Of a stretch of DNA of 64,000 bases, positions 41,476 to 51,507 are shown one piece after another; within the stretch, counting starts at the first letter, position 1, and every line of letters starts with the position of its first letter. Both the position numbers and the translations under genes were made by a program. The DNA is from Streptomyces inusitatus (GTDB lineage: Bacteria; Actinomycetota; Actinomycetes; Streptomycetales; Streptomycetaceae), in NCBI RefSeq assembly GCF_014651115.1, contig NZ_BMWG01000008.1:193445-257444 (forward strand), given 5' to 3'. The notes under the pieces are model-generated. The model searched no databases and was not told the origin of the DNA. It saw only the letters and a program-made list of their open reading frames with translations.

Positions 41476-44400
41476 ATGACCACCGACCGCAGTCTGTCGA
41501 AGATCTACAGCGACCGGACCTACACCCACACCACGATGGTCCGCCACCAGGGAACCGCCCTCGCCTTCGCCCTCGACAACCGGCGCCGCGTTCTCTACAC
41601 CGTGCTCGACCTCTCCGTGTACGACGAGAAGCGCGGCGAACTGGACGCCGCCTACTGGTCCGAGAACCCCGCCGAGCTGCCGTTCCCCGACGAGATCGTC
41701 AAAGTCGGCTACGCCCTGGTGGGCGCGGTGGCGATGCCCGTGGTCAAGAAGGGCGGCCGGACCGAGGCGGCGGAGGGCCAGGAGCTCTCCCCGGAGGAGA
41801 CCGACGCCTTTCTGTCGAGCACCGCGCGGCTGACCGCCCCGGCCCCCTTCCAGGTGACCTCGGACGGCACCCATGTGGTGGTGCTGCGCCAGGCGATCGG
41901 CGCGACCCACACCGACGCGGTGTTCACCCTGGCCGGAGGCGGCTCCTCCGGCGACACCACCCGTACCGACTTCGTCACCGCCACCGGCGGGGCGAAGGTG
42001 CCGGTGGTCGCCGACACCCTGCTGGTCGACCGCTTCCTGCTGGTCGACGGCCGGCTGAAGCCGGTTTCGGAGGTGCGCTTCCGGCGCAGCAGGCACAAGA
42101 GCGAGCCGCAGTCCTCGAAGGACAGCCTCGGCGCGACCGACATGGACGGCAAGCCGTTCCACGAGCCGACGCAGGAGCTGGCGTTCATCAGGAATCTCAC
42201 CGAGGGCCGGTTCGCCGCGCTGCTGACGCCGACCACGGTGCAGGGGCATCAGCGCTGGCAGTTCTTCGCCCACAACGGGGTGACCCGGCGCGTCGACTCC
42301 TTCAATGTCGAACAGGGCGAGGACGGGCTCTTCAACACCCAGGGCAGCCGCTACTGGACCAGCCCCAGCGCCGACTACAAGGGCTCGGTCTTCGAACGCG
42401 CCCCGGGAACCTGCCCGTTCACCGGCCTTCCGCTGGTCCCGGTCAGCCCGGAGAACAGACTCGCCGAGACGGCGCTCCAGCTCAACGGCACGAACGCGTA
42501 CGTGGATCTCGGGGCCGCCGCCGCGCTCAAGTTCCAGGGCAAGCCGTACGCGGTGGAGGCCTGGGTCAGGCCCCAGACGGCGGGCGGTCCGGTCATCGCC
42601 CGCTGGGCGGGCTCGGGCCAGGGCGGATTCCAGCTCCGGATCACCAACACCGGCCAGGTGGTGCTGGATCACAGCACCGGCTCCGTGACCTCCAGCCAGA
42701 CCATTCCCGCGGGCACCTACGCGCACATCGCGGCCTCCTTCGACGGCTCGACGGCCACCCTGTATGTCAACGGCGCGTTCAGCGCGAGCGCGGCGCTCGC
42801 CTACCCCACCGACGGCAACGCCTCGCTGCGGATCGGCTCGGCACAGTCCGGCGGCTTCTTCAGCGGGACCGTGGACGAGGTACGGATCTGGAACCGGGCC
42901 CGCTCGCGGAGCGAGCTGACGGAGGAGCGCTCGTACCGGCTGATCGGCAATGAGCCGGGGCTGATCGCCTACTACCGGCTCGACGAGGGCGCGGGGACGG
43001 CGGTGTACGACCAGACCGACACGGCCGCCCTCGGCACGGTCACCGGCACCGCCACCTGGGTCACCTCCGAGGCCCAGGTGAGCGACCACCCGGGGGTGCG
43101 CAGGGACAGTTTCACCGTCGCCGGGCGCGATGTGGTCTCCGGTCTCGCGGCCTCCCTCTACTACCAGCAGGAACAACTGGCCTCCGGCTACGAGGACTCC
43201 GCCAAGCCCGCCAAGCGGCAGGCCCGGGTGCTGCTGGCCTTCGCCACCCGCCCCACCGGGAACGCGACCGCCGACGCGCACATCGCCGCCCTCGACTTCG
43301 GGGTCGGCGCGGACGGACGGCTCGCCGCCGTGCCGGATGTGCTGACCCTCGCGGACATCGACCGCCAGACGACGGCGACCAGCGAGCAGATCACGGCCAA
43401 GTCGAACGCGGTCACCCAGCTGGAGGCCCAGGCCGCGACCATCCAGACCGAGATCCTGAATCTGGAGACCGAGAAGGCGGGCCTGGAGTCGGAGATCTCC
43501 TGGGCGACCCTGGCGGCGGCCAACGATCCCACCAAGTGGTCGGTGGAACTCCGCACCGCCACCGGTGCGGTCTACGACGCCGAGACCTCCACCTGCCTGT
43601 CGAGCCAGAGCGCGGCCGACGGTCAGGCACTGGCGCTGCTGCGGACCCCGGCCGCGCAGTGGCAGCTGCGGCCCATCTCCGGCAACCAGGTCGGACACGG
43701 GAACCCCATCTGCGCGCTGGTCAGGATCGGCGCGGACAATCTGGTCGCCGAGCCCGCGACCACCGCCTCCGGCGCGGTGGTCAAGCTGGTGAGCCGTACG
43801 CTCACCGGGACACTGCCCGCCTCCTCCCGATGGCTCATCAGAGGGAACATCGGCTCCGACATCGAGCTCCAGAACGACGGCAGCGGCTTCTGGCTCGGCG
43901 CGGGCGTCCAGGGGAATGAGCAGCAGGCGAAGCGCTTCCGCGTCGTGAAGATCGCGCTGCTGCCCGACGCGGCCCTTCAGACCAAGATCTCCCGGGTCGC
44001 CACGATCAATACGACCCTGGAGCAGCGCGGCCGGGACTTCGCCGCCAAATGGGCGGAGATCAGGGCGGGCCGTGAGGAGCTGGCGCGGCTCACCAACGGC
44101 CTGAGCGGCGCGGGCGACCTGGTGCTGCCCGTACCGCACATCGGCATCGACGCCAGCGGGCTGAGCAGCGCGGGCGGGCTGCTGAAGTTCGCCCGGGGCT
44201 CGTCCACCCCCTTCCTGATGGACAGCGCGACCGGCCGGGTGGTGCTCTACTTCCAGGGCTCCAACAGCCAGTTCTTCGCCGCCTATCTGGACACCACCGC
44301 CGTGCGCGGCGTTCAGCAGCTCGTCGGCGGGGGTCTCACCACCCTCTTCACGGCCCGCGACCCCGGGGTCGATCTCAGCACCACCCAGATCAGGATCACC

Positions 44401-47400
44401 GACGCCACGGTGAACAACGCGGCCGTGCCCGGACTCTGCGATCTGACCCTCACCCGGGGGACGGAGACGGAGACCTTCCTGCGGCTGCCGCGCCGCGCCC
44501 GCGATCTCGCCGCCGCCGTCAACGGCGACTCCGAGGAACCGGTGCAGGTCGGCACGGTCGCCAGCGTCTCCGGCGATGTGGTGACCCTGACCCAGGCGAG
44601 CCGGCTCGCCGTGCCCGCCCCCTCCTACGTCCGCATCGGGACCAGCAACTATCTGGTGAACACGGCCGCCGCCGTGGGGTCGACCACCTTACGGGTGGTG
44701 CCCGCGCCGCCCGGCGGGGTCACGGCGGGCACCCCCGTCTCGCTCATCCGCTACGACGCCGACCGCGCCGCCACCTCCCGGCCGGGGGCCTCCCTGGCCG
44801 AGGGCTCGCGCTGGATCACGGTCAGCGCCGACAAGGGCGACCTCCCCGTGCCCAACGGCACCGCGACCCCGCAGGCCGCCGGGTACGGAAGCCGCTGGCG
44901 CGGCGACTCCCCCGGCCGCGCGTTCGCCCTCGACGGCTACTCCCACCGGCTGTCGCTGCCGGCCGACCGCCTCGACCGGGTCACCGTCACCGGGGATCTC
45001 ACCGTCGAGGCCTGGGTCAACTCCACCACCGAGTCGGTCGGCAACGCGAGGGTCCTCCATCTGAACCGCGGGAGCACCAGGGCCGGGCTCGCCCTGAGCA
45101 CCGAGACGGTCCCCGGCGGCATCGCCCTCAACGGCACCGACATCGCCATGGCGATCCCGAACGCGGACCCCACCGGCACCGACTTCACCATCGAGTGCTG
45201 GCTCAGGCGCACCACCGGGCGCACGGTGGCCGACACCATCGTCGCCATCGGGACCAACGGGCTGAGCGTCGGCTTCACCAATACCGGCGCGTTCCGCTTC
45301 GCCTTCACCGGACAGGACCTCACCACCACCGCGACCTACACGGACGGGGACTGGCACCACTGGGCGGTCACCTTCGACCGGACCACCCGCGTCCAGACCA
45401 TTCTGCGCGACGGGGTCGAGGTGGCCCGCCGCACGGCGACCGGCGTCCCGAGCGGCACCAATCAGCTCATCGTGGGCCGCACCGACAGCGGGACCTTTAC
45501 GCACTTCTCGGGCCGGCTCGCCGAGCTGCGCACCTGGAGCGTGGCCCGGTCCGCCGCCGACATCCTCGCCGACCGGAACCGCCGGGTCTCCCCCAGGGAG
45601 CCCGGGCTCACCGGGGCCTGGATCTACGACAGCACCCGTCCCCAGCTGAGCCAGTTCCCCGACCTCGGCCCCCTGGGACGGCACGGCGGGGTCTGGGGCA
45701 CGACCACGTCGGCGAGGGCCGACTCCGCACTCAAGGGCCACCGGGTGGTCGTGGGCGTGGGCGACAAGTTCCGCAAGAGCAAGGAAACCTATCTGAACGG
45801 CGAGTGGGCCCATCTCGCGGCGGTCCACGAGCAGTCCTGGGCACTGGCCTTCAACGGCTCCTCCTGGGCCGAGACCCCGGACGCCGACGCCCTCGACGTA
45901 CCGGGGGATCTGACGATCGAGGTGTTCGCCACCGTCGACGCCATCGGCGGCCGGCAGGGCCTCATCTCCAAGGGGCGGCTCGGCGACGGCTCCGGCGGCA
46001 GCGTCCCGTACCAGCTCGCGGTACGCCCGGACGGAAAGCTGGAGTTCGCGTTCGAGGAGCCCGGCCCCACCGTGAAGCGCTTCACCTCCACCTCGGCGAT
46101 CGCCGCCGGTTTCCGCCGGATCGCGGTCGTCCGCAAGGCCGGCCGGTCCACCGAGGAGATCAAGGGCACCCGCGCGATCACCTACACCGACACCAACGGC
46201 CAGACCCAGAGCAAGAACGTCGACGTCGTGGAGCGGGTCGACGCCAAGGCCTGGGACGACATCCGCTTCGTCGTGGACGGCGCCGAACTCGGCACCAGCC
46301 GCTACACGGGCCCGGGACCGCGCGGCAACGACGGCGCGCTGGAGATCGGCCGGGCCAGGGAGGGCACCGCCGTCCACGGGCTGAAGGGCACGATCGGCGA
46401 GGTGCGGATCTGGGGCAAGGCCCGGGAGACCAACCAGCTGGGCACCGCGATCCAGCCCCGTGACGAGGGGCTGCTCGCCCGCTGGACCTTCGAGGAGAAC
46501 GAGGGCAGCACCAGCGCCGACACCGCAGGCGGATACGACCTCAAGCTGCACGGGGCGACCTGGGCAGCCGACCCCAACCCGGCCGCCAGCTCCCTGCTGG
46601 TCTACCGCAACGGCCAGGCCATCCCCTGCGACTCCACCACCGACAACCTGCTGAACGACTGGGGCGACGAACAACTCACCCTCGGATCGTCCTCCAGGAA
46701 CGGAACCTTCGGCGATCTCCTGGGCGGCACCCTGGAGGAGGTACGGCTCTGGCGCACCGCCCGCACCCCCGAGCAGCTTCTCGACAATCTCTTCACCCGG
46801 GTCAAGGGCGACAAACAGGATCTGCTGGCCTACTGGCCCTTCGACGCCGACACCGTCACCACGGCCACCGACCTCGTCCGGGACCACTCCCTGCGCGGGA
46901 ACGACCTCGCGATCGGCACCGCCAACACCCGCCCCCAGATCGTCCTGTCCACCGCCCCTGTCTCCGCCGACACCGCCGCCGTGCGCTCCGCGCTCGCCGG
47001 GGTGCGCACCGCGTTCCACGAGCAGATCTCCGCGCCGCCCGCCGCCGCCGAGTACGCCGATCTCCAGTACACCCGCGCCGGTGAGGCGTACGGGGTGCTC
47101 AAGCGCGCCTACTCCCAGCTGGTGAACGGCGCCTGGCGGCTCACCACCGGCTACAAGGTCGGCGATCTGATCAGCGAGTGGGTCAGCCAGGTGCAGTTCG
47201 ACCCCCAGCTCATCGGCTACATCGAGGGCGCGCCGCCCGTACCCTCGGAGAATCTCACCGGCGGCACCGACCCCACCGGCTGCGCCAGCGTCACCTTCCA
47301 GCAGGCCGACGAGGTCACCTCCACCCTCTCCTCCGCCCGTGAGCGCAGCGTCGACACCGCGTTCAGCGTCTCGGCGGGGAACGAGGTGGACGAAAGCCTG

Positions 47401-48879
47401 CTGCTGATCATCGCCCCGCTCGGGATCGGCACCGCCGCGCCCGCGGTGTCGGCCTCGCTCAAGGGCCGGATCGGCGGCAGCTTCGAGTTCTCCAACGGAT
47501 GGACGGACGAGACCTCCGTCTCCCAGGGCACCAGCACCGCCCGGGACACCTCCGCCACCCTCACCGGCAGCTGGGAGGATCCCAGCAGGCCCCTCAACAG
47601 CGACATCGGCCGCCGTTTCGTACCGGCGAACAACGGCTACGCGCTGGTGCAGTCGGAGACGGCGGACGTGTACGCGCTGCGGCTGGCGCACTCGGGGGCG
47701 CTGGTGGCGTATCGGATGCTGCCCAATCCGGACATCCCCAAGGACTGGAACATCATCTCGTTCCCGATCAACCCCCAGTACACCAAGCAGGGCACGCTGG
47801 ACGGGGCGGTGGGCTTCAACGCCCAGGGCAAGGTGCTGGATCCCGCCTATGCCAACGCCTCGCAGCGCGGTGAGCACAGCTACTTCAAACCGCGTGAGGC
47901 GTACGCGCTGAAGCGGCGGATCCTGCGGGAGCGGCAGCAGCTGGAGAACTACTACGACAGCGTCTCCACCGAGACCCATGACTCGGACCCGACCTCGGAG
48001 CGGGCCGCGAAGGTGCTGGAGTCGGTCGTCGGGTCGACGCCGGGGGTTCCGGAGAAGAGCGCGCCGACCGAGTCCTCGGGGTCGTTCGCCAACCGGAACA
48101 TCGTCAACACCTATGTGTGGACGGCCGACGGCGGCTTCTTCGCCGAGACCACCGGGACCGTGGACGTCGTCAGCGAGACCACCGGCGGTTCCTACAGCTT
48201 CTCCGGCGCGGTGACCGGGTCGCTGGAGGGCTCCTTCGAGGTGGCGGGCATCGGCATCGGCTTCCAACTGGACGGCTCGGTGGGCGGCGGGCTCACCGTC
48301 ACCCGTCAGCGCGCCAAGGAGGCGACCCGCTCGCACAGCCTGGCGGTGGAGTGCAACCCGACCCGGGACCTCCAGAAGTACGAGAACGGCCAGCCCAAGT
48401 ACGACACGGCGGGCAGGCCGGTCCGGGTCCCCGGCAAGGTGGACGCCTACCGCTTCATGACGCTCTATCTGGGCCAGGACACCACCCACTTCGACGACTT
48501 CTACAACAAGGTCGCCGATCCGGTCTGGCTCGCCAACAGCACCGACTCCAACGCGGCGGCCCTGCGCCAGGCGCGGCACAGCGACCGGAAGCCGCCCTGC
48601 TGGCGGGTGCTGCACCGGGTCACCTATGTCTCCCGCATCCTGCCCGCGGTGCCGCCGCCTGGAGCGCCCCCGGTGGAGGGGACGCTGCGCGGCGTGGACA
48701 TCCAGAGCAATTACGAGCTGATCCGCCGGCTCGACCCCTACATCCGTACCGCGACCGACTCCTCCGCCGATCTGGCCGATGCCACCCGTACCGCGCTCGC
48801 CGCGCATCTGCCGCAGCTCCTGCCGTACGCGACGGAGATCATCGGCTTCTTCGCGGACTACTACGGGGTGATCGACTGA
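41476..48879 (+). CDS. Giant LamG-domain protein with beta-rich C-terminus
   Basis: The protein is 2467 residues from ATG 41476 (AGGAG at 41460-41464; GTG 41464 is possible). Residues 1-325 form an unrecognised domain. LamG/concanavalin-like domains lie at about 330-535, 1150-1400 and 1450-1680, with a further partial one at about 1700-1790 (each with NGxxAYV or FNGSSWAET starts and EVRIWNRAR-type ends). Two coiled coils (about 628-678, 830-880) flank a ricin-like segment. The C-terminal third has glycine/serine/threonine-rich alternating strands (about 1950-2035, 2215-2285) like membrane-inserting beta hairpins. No signal peptide. A related fold in a pore-forming or structural surface protein is possible. 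Confidence 0.7.
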   Translation: MTTDRSLSKIYSDRTYTHTTMVRHQGTALAFALDNRRRVLYTVLDLSVYDEKRGELDAAYWSENPAELPFPDEIVKVGYALVGAVAMPVVKKGGRTEAAEGQELSPEETDAFLSSTARLTAPAPFQVTSDGTHVVVLRQAIGATHTDAVFTLAGGGSSGDTTRTDFVTATGGAKVPVVADTLLVDRFLLVDGRLKPVSEVRFRRSRHKSEPQSSKDSLGATDMDGKPFHEPTQELAFIRNLTEGRFAALLTPTTVQGHQRWQFFAHNGVTRRVDSFNVEQGEDGLFNTQGSRYWTSPSADYKGSVFERAPGTCPFTGLPLVPVSPENRLAETALQLNGTNAYVDLGAAAALKFQGKPYAVEAWVRPQTAGGPVIARWAGSGQGGFQLRITNTGQVVLDHSTGSVTSSQTIPAGTYAHIAASFDGSTATLYVNGAFSASAALAYPTDGNASLRIGSAQSGGFFSGTVDEVRIWNRARSRSELTEERSYRLIGNEPGLIAYYRLDEGAGTAVYDQTDTAALGTVTGTATWVTSEAQVSDHPGVRRDSFTVAGRDVVSGLAASLYYQQEQLASGYEDSAKPAKRQARVLLAFATRPTGNATADAHIAALDFGVGADGRLAAVPDVLTLADIDRQTTATSEQITAKSNAVTQLEAQAATIQTEILNLETEKAGLESEISWATLAAANDPTKWSVELRTATGAVYDAETSTCLSSQSAADGQALALLRTPAAQWQLRPISGNQVGHGNPICALVRIGADNLVAEPATTASGAVVKLVSRTLTGTLPASSRWLIRGNIGSDIELQNDGSGFWLGAGVQGNEQQAKRFRVVKIALLPDAALQTKISRVATINTTLEQRGRDFAAKWAEIRAGREELARLTNGLSGAGDLVLPVPHIGIDASGLSSAGGLLKFARGSSTPFLMDSATGRVVLYFQGSNSQFFAAYLDTTAVRGVQQLVGGGLTTLFTARDPGVDLSTTQIRITDATVNNAAVPGLCDLTLTRGTETETFLRLPRRARDLAAAVNGDSEEPVQVGTVASVSGDVVTLTQASRLAVPAPSYVRIGTSNYLVNTAAAVGSTTLRVVPAPPGGVTAGTPVSLIRYDADRAATSRPGASLAEGSRWITVSADKGDLPVPNGTATPQAAGYGSRWRGDSPGRAFALDGYSHRLSLPADRLDRVTVTGDLTVEAWVNSTTESVGNARVLHLNRGSTRAGLALSTETVPGGIALNGTDIAMAIPNADPTGTDFTIECWLRRTTGRTVADTIVAIGTNGLSVGFTNTGAFRFAFTGQDLTTTATYTDGDWHHWAVTFDRTTRVQTILRDGVEVARRTATGVPSGTNQLIVGRTDSGTFTHFSGRLAELRTWSVARSAADILADRNRRVSPREPGLTGAWIYDSTRPQLSQFPDLGPLGRHGGVWGTTTSARADSALKGHRVVVGVGDKFRKSKETYLNGEWAHLAAVHEQSWALAFNGSSWAETPDADALDVPGDLTIEVFATVDAIGGRQGLISKGRLGDGSGGSVPYQLAVRPDGKLEFAFEEPGPTVKRFTSTSAIAAGFRRIAVVRKAGRSTEEIKGTRAITYTDTNGQTQSKNVDVVERVDAKAWDDIRFVVDGAELGTSRYTGPGPRGNDGALEIGRAREGTAVHGLKGTIGEVRIWGKARETNQLGTAIQPRDEGLLARWTFEENEGSTSADTAGGYDLKLHGATWAADPNPAASSLLVYRNGQAIPCDSTTDNLLNDWGDEQLTLGSSSRNGTFGDLLGGTLEEVRLWRTARTPEQLLDNLFTRVKGDKQDLLAYWPFDADTVTTATDLVRDHSLRGNDLAIGTANTRPQIVLSTAPVSADTAAVRSALAGVRTAFHEQISAPPAAAEYADLQYTRAGEAYGVLKRAYSQLVNGAWRLTTGYKVGDLISEWVSQVQFDPQLIGYIEGAPPVPSENLTGGTDPTGCASVTFQQADEVTSTLSSARERSVDTAFSVSAGNEVDESLLLIIAPLGIGTAAPAVSASLKGRIGGSFEFSNGWTDETSVSQGTSTARDTSATLTGSWEDPSRPLNSDIGRRFVPANNGYALVQSETADVYALRLAHSGALVAYRMLPNPDIPKDWNIISFPINPQYTKQGTLDGAVGFNAQGKVLDPAYANASQRGEHSYFKPREAYALKRRILRERQQLENYYDSVSTETHDSDPTSERAAKVLESVVGSTPGVPEKSAPTESSGSFANRNIVNTYVWTADGGFFAETTGTVDVVSETTGGSYSFSGAVTGSLEGSFEVAGIGIGFQLDGSVGGGLTVTRQRAKEATRSHSLAVECNPTRDLQKYENGQPKYDTAGRPVRVPGKVDAYRFMTLYLGQDTTHFDDFYNKVADPVWLANSTDSNAAALRQARHSDRKPPCWRVLHRVTYVSRILPAVPPPGAPPVEGTLRGVDIQSNYELIRRLDPYIRTATDSSADLADATRTALAAHLPQLLPYATEIIGFFADYYGVID

Positions 48880-48894
48880 CCGTCCCGGGCGTGC

Positions 48895-48940
48895 CGCGCC
48901 CCCGCCGTCCGGTCCTCTCGGGCCGGACGGCGGGGGCGCG
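48895..48940. terminator. Bidirectional terminator, 18-bp perfect stem
   Basis: Arms 48895-48912 and 48923-48940 with a 10-base loop lie between the convergent LamG-protein gene and the SDR gene at 48950. It separates the two biosynthetic regions. Confidence 0.9.
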
Positions 48941-48949
48941 CCGGTGTGC

Positions 48950-49783
48950 TCACTTCAGATGGAGGAGGTTTCCGGTGACGAGGCGGCCCTGCTCGGAGGC
49001 GAGGAAGGCGATCACCTCGGCGACCTCCTCGGGGAGGGCCACCCGTCCCACCTGGCCGCGCACCTCGTCCGAGACCCAGCCGGTGTCCGTGACGGGCGGG
49101 TGCACGGCGTTGGCGGTGATGCCGTACGGGGCCAGCTCGGTCGCGGCGGCGAGCGTGTAGTCGACCAGCGCGGCCTTGGCGGCTCCGTAGGAGACCTCCT
49201 CGGGGAATCCGCCGCCCGCGCCGGAGGTCAGGGAGACGATCCGGCCCCAGCCGGCCTTCCGCGCCACCGAGCGGCGGGCGAACTCGGCGATCATGAGTGC
49301 GCCGCCCCGGGCGTCGACCGCGAACTGGCGGTCGAAGCTCTCGGCAGTGACCGGGAGCAGCGATCTGCCGAAGCGGTCGGTCGCGCCGGGCTTGAAGGTG
49401 TCGGCGAGCCAGCCGCTGGCGTTGTTGACCAGGATGTCCACCCCGCCGATCCGCTCCTCGGCGGTGTCGAACAGCCGGGCGGGCGTCAGCGGATCGGCGA
49501 GGTCCGCCTCCACGGCCTCGGCCGTGCCGCCCGCGCCCCGGATCGCCTCGACGACGTCGGCGGCGGCCCGGGCCCGGTTGTGGCGATAGGCGTCCGGGGT
49601 GGCGGGGTCGGGTGCGTCCTCCAGCCGCAGATAGGTGAGGAGCACCCGGGCGCCCCGGGCGGCCAGCGCCATCGCGGTGGCCGCGCCGATCCCGTGGTTG
49701 GCTCCCGACACCAGCGCGACCCGCCCGTGCAGAGTGGCGGAGGCGTCGGCCGGTGTGACGTTCTCCGGGACGAACTCAGACAT
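48950..49783 (-). CDS. Short-chain dehydrogenase/reductase
   Basis: The protein is 277 residues. VALVSGANHGIGAATAMAL (cofactor), NNASGWLAD, Ser in SLTSGAGG, catalytic YGAAK and a standard SDR C-terminus. It is the last gene of a minus-strand set that includes an aminotransferase and flavoenzymes, so a role in reducing an intermediate of the alkaloid-type pathway is likely. NADP(H) preference is likely but unproven. ATG 49783; the downstream terminator is 48895-48940. Confidence 0.9.
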   Translation of the reverse strand: MSEFVPENVTPADASATLHGRVALVSGANHGIGAATAMALAARGARVLLTYLRLEDAPDPATPDAYRHNRARAAADVVEAIRGAGGTAEAVEADLADPLTPARLFDTAEERIGGVDILVNNASGWLADTFKPGATDRFGRSLLPVTAESFDRQFAVDARGGALMIAEFARRSVARKAGWGRIVSLTSGAGGGFPEEVSYGAAKAALVDYTLAAATELAPYGITANAVHPPVTDTGWVSDEVRGQVGRVALPEEVAEVIAFLASEQGRLVTGNLLHLK

Positions 49784-49896
49784 GTGCGGTCGACACCCTT
49801 GAGGTCGTGGGGACGGAACGGCGTCGGCCGGTCCGATGGGGGATCATCATCGGACCGGCCTTCGTGGAGCGTCAACGCGTTTTGCGAACGGGTCGG

Positions 49897-51507
49897 TCAG
49901 GCGTGTACGAGACGCCCGCCGTCCTGGTCGCGGATGATTTCGCACACGGCGCGCAGCGCCCGGCGTATCCGCTCGATCTCCTCGTCGTCGAGATGGATCG
50001 ACGGCTCCATGCGGAGGGTGTTGACGGAGCTGCCGGTGGGGAAGACCCGGATCCGGTGCTCGTTGAGGAGATGGCCGGAGATCACATAGCCGAGGAAGCC
50101 GGCCTCGGCGACGGCGCGGATCTCGGGTGAGGCCGTCCCGGCCTGGTCGTGGAACTCGATGCCGAGCATGAGTCCGCGGCCCCGCACGTCCTTGACGACC
50201 TCGGGGAAGTCGGCCCGGATCAGCTCCAGGACGCTCAGCAGTTTCTCGCCCTTCTCGCGGGCGAGACGGTAGGCGCGGCCGTCGTCGGCCTCCAGCAGCT
50301 GAAGGGTCTTGAGGGCGATCTGGCTGGAGAAGCCGTCCTTGGCGAAGGTCGAGCTGTGCACCAGCTCGAACTCCTTGCGATAGCGGTCCTGCCTGATCAG
50401 CGCCACCGAGGTCTTGGCGACTCCGCCGCCCAGGCTCTTGGCGAGGGTGTAGTAGTCGGCGCGCAGTCCGATGAGGGAGCTGGCGAGGAACGCGCCGGAG
50501 CGGCCCATGCCGCTCTGGATCTCGTCGACCACGACGGGGCAGTCGATCTCCTGGCAGACCCGCTGGACCTCGCGGGCGAACTCCTCGCCGATGACCTTGA
50601 TGCCGCCCTCGCCCTGGATGGGTTCGAGGACGAAGGCGCAGAAGAGCGGGAAGGGGCGCTCGGTCAGCCGGACCGTGCCGTCCTCGGTGACCAGGTCGAG
50701 GATGACGGCCCGCTCCTCGCGGACGGTCTTCGCGAGGGCGTCGGGCTGGTCGACGGGGATGAAGCGGGTCTGGGCGGCGAGCGCGGAGAAGGGGAGGCGG
50801 AAGGCCTCGTTGTGGGTGAGCTGGACGCTGCCCATGAGCTTGCCGTGGAAGGCTCCCTCGGGGGCGAGGAAGAGCGGCGGGCGGGCGAGCTGCCGGTCGT
50901 TGCTCCGCTCCACGGCCTCGATGAGCCCCTCGATGCCGTCCTCGGGGGCGGTGCCCGCGCTCTCGAAGGCGGCGGCCTCGACCCTCGCGCCGGCGGCGAC
51001 GGCCTCGCGGGCGCTGTCGCGGTGCGCGGCGAGTTCTTCGGCGAGTGCGGCCAGCCGGAGGCCGCGGTCGAGTTCGGCGTGTTTGACGGCGGCCTCGACG
51101 GCCTCCGCGCCGCTGTTGGCGAAGACGGCGAAGTAGGGCTCGGTGTCGCCGGTCTCCCGGTGGATGACACGATTCAGTTCGGCGGCGACCCGGTTCGCGT
51201 GGGGGTGCGGGGAGAACTGCGCGTGGATCGGCGTCCCGGCCGCGAGGAGTTCCCTGGCGTGGGCCACGATCTCGGGGTCGTTGTGGCCGAGGATCAGCGA
51301 GCCGAAGCCGCCGACCAGGTCGAGGACGGGGACCTCCTGGCCGTCCTGGTCCCGGTAGTAGAGCGTGTTGCGCTCGGCGCGGGTGTACTCGACGTTGATC
51401 CCGGCCGAGGACAGCACGTCTTCGAGATGGGGTTCGGCGAGCTTGATCCCGGTGGTGCCAGTGGTGCCAGTGGTGCTGGTGATGCTGGCGGTGTTGGCGG
51501 AATTCAT
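49897..51507 (-). CDS. Class III PLP-dependent aminotransferase
   Basis: The protein is 536 residues, longer than the usual 420-460 because of an N-terminal Thr-Gly run and an Ala/Glu-rich helical insert (about 130-185). PLP signatures are NSGAEAVEAAVKHAE, VVVDEIQSGMGR and Lys in YTLAKSLGGGVAKTS. The family transfers amino groups to aldehydes or ketones; next to a type I PKS it would aminate a released polyketide aldehyde. ATG 51507 overlaps the acyltransferase stop (ATGA). The STTGTTGTTG stretch near residue 11 is identical to one in CLF A, an odd shared low-complexity peptide. Confidence 0.9.
   Translation of the reverse strand: MNSANTASITSTTGTTGTTGIKLAEPHLEDVLSSAGINVEYTRAERNTLYYRDQDGQEVPVLDLVGGFGSLILGHNDPEIVAHARELLAAGTPIHAQFSPHPHANRVAAELNRVIHRETGDTEPYFAVFANSGAEAVEAAVKHAELDRGLRLAALAEELAAHRDSAREAVAAGARVEAAAFESAGTAPEDGIEGLIEAVERSNDRQLARPPLFLAPEGAFHGKLMGSVQLTHNEAFRLPFSALAAQTRFIPVDQPDALAKTVREERAVILDLVTEDGTVRLTERPFPLFCAFVLEPIQGEGGIKVIGEEFAREVQRVCQEIDCPVVVDEIQSGMGRSGAFLASSLIGLRADYYTLAKSLGGGVAKTSVALIRQDRYRKEFELVHSSTFAKDGFSSQIALKTLQLLEADDGRAYRLAREKGEKLLSVLELIRADFPEVVKDVRGRGLMLGIEFHDQAGTASPEIRAVAEAGFLGYVISGHLLNEHRIRVFPTGSSVNTLRMEPSIHLDDEEIERIRRALRAVCEIIRDQDGGRLVHA

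Noticed and set aside
41365..44139. Minus-strand open frame of 924 codons at the start of the LamG gene
   Set aside because: Gly/Arg/Leu-rich shadow of the sense frame with no motif and no ribosome site.
44689..48807. Minus-strand open frame of 1372 codons inside the giant LamG gene
   Set aside because: It mirrors the codon bias of the sense gene and has no domain; the sense frame has repeated LamG domains.
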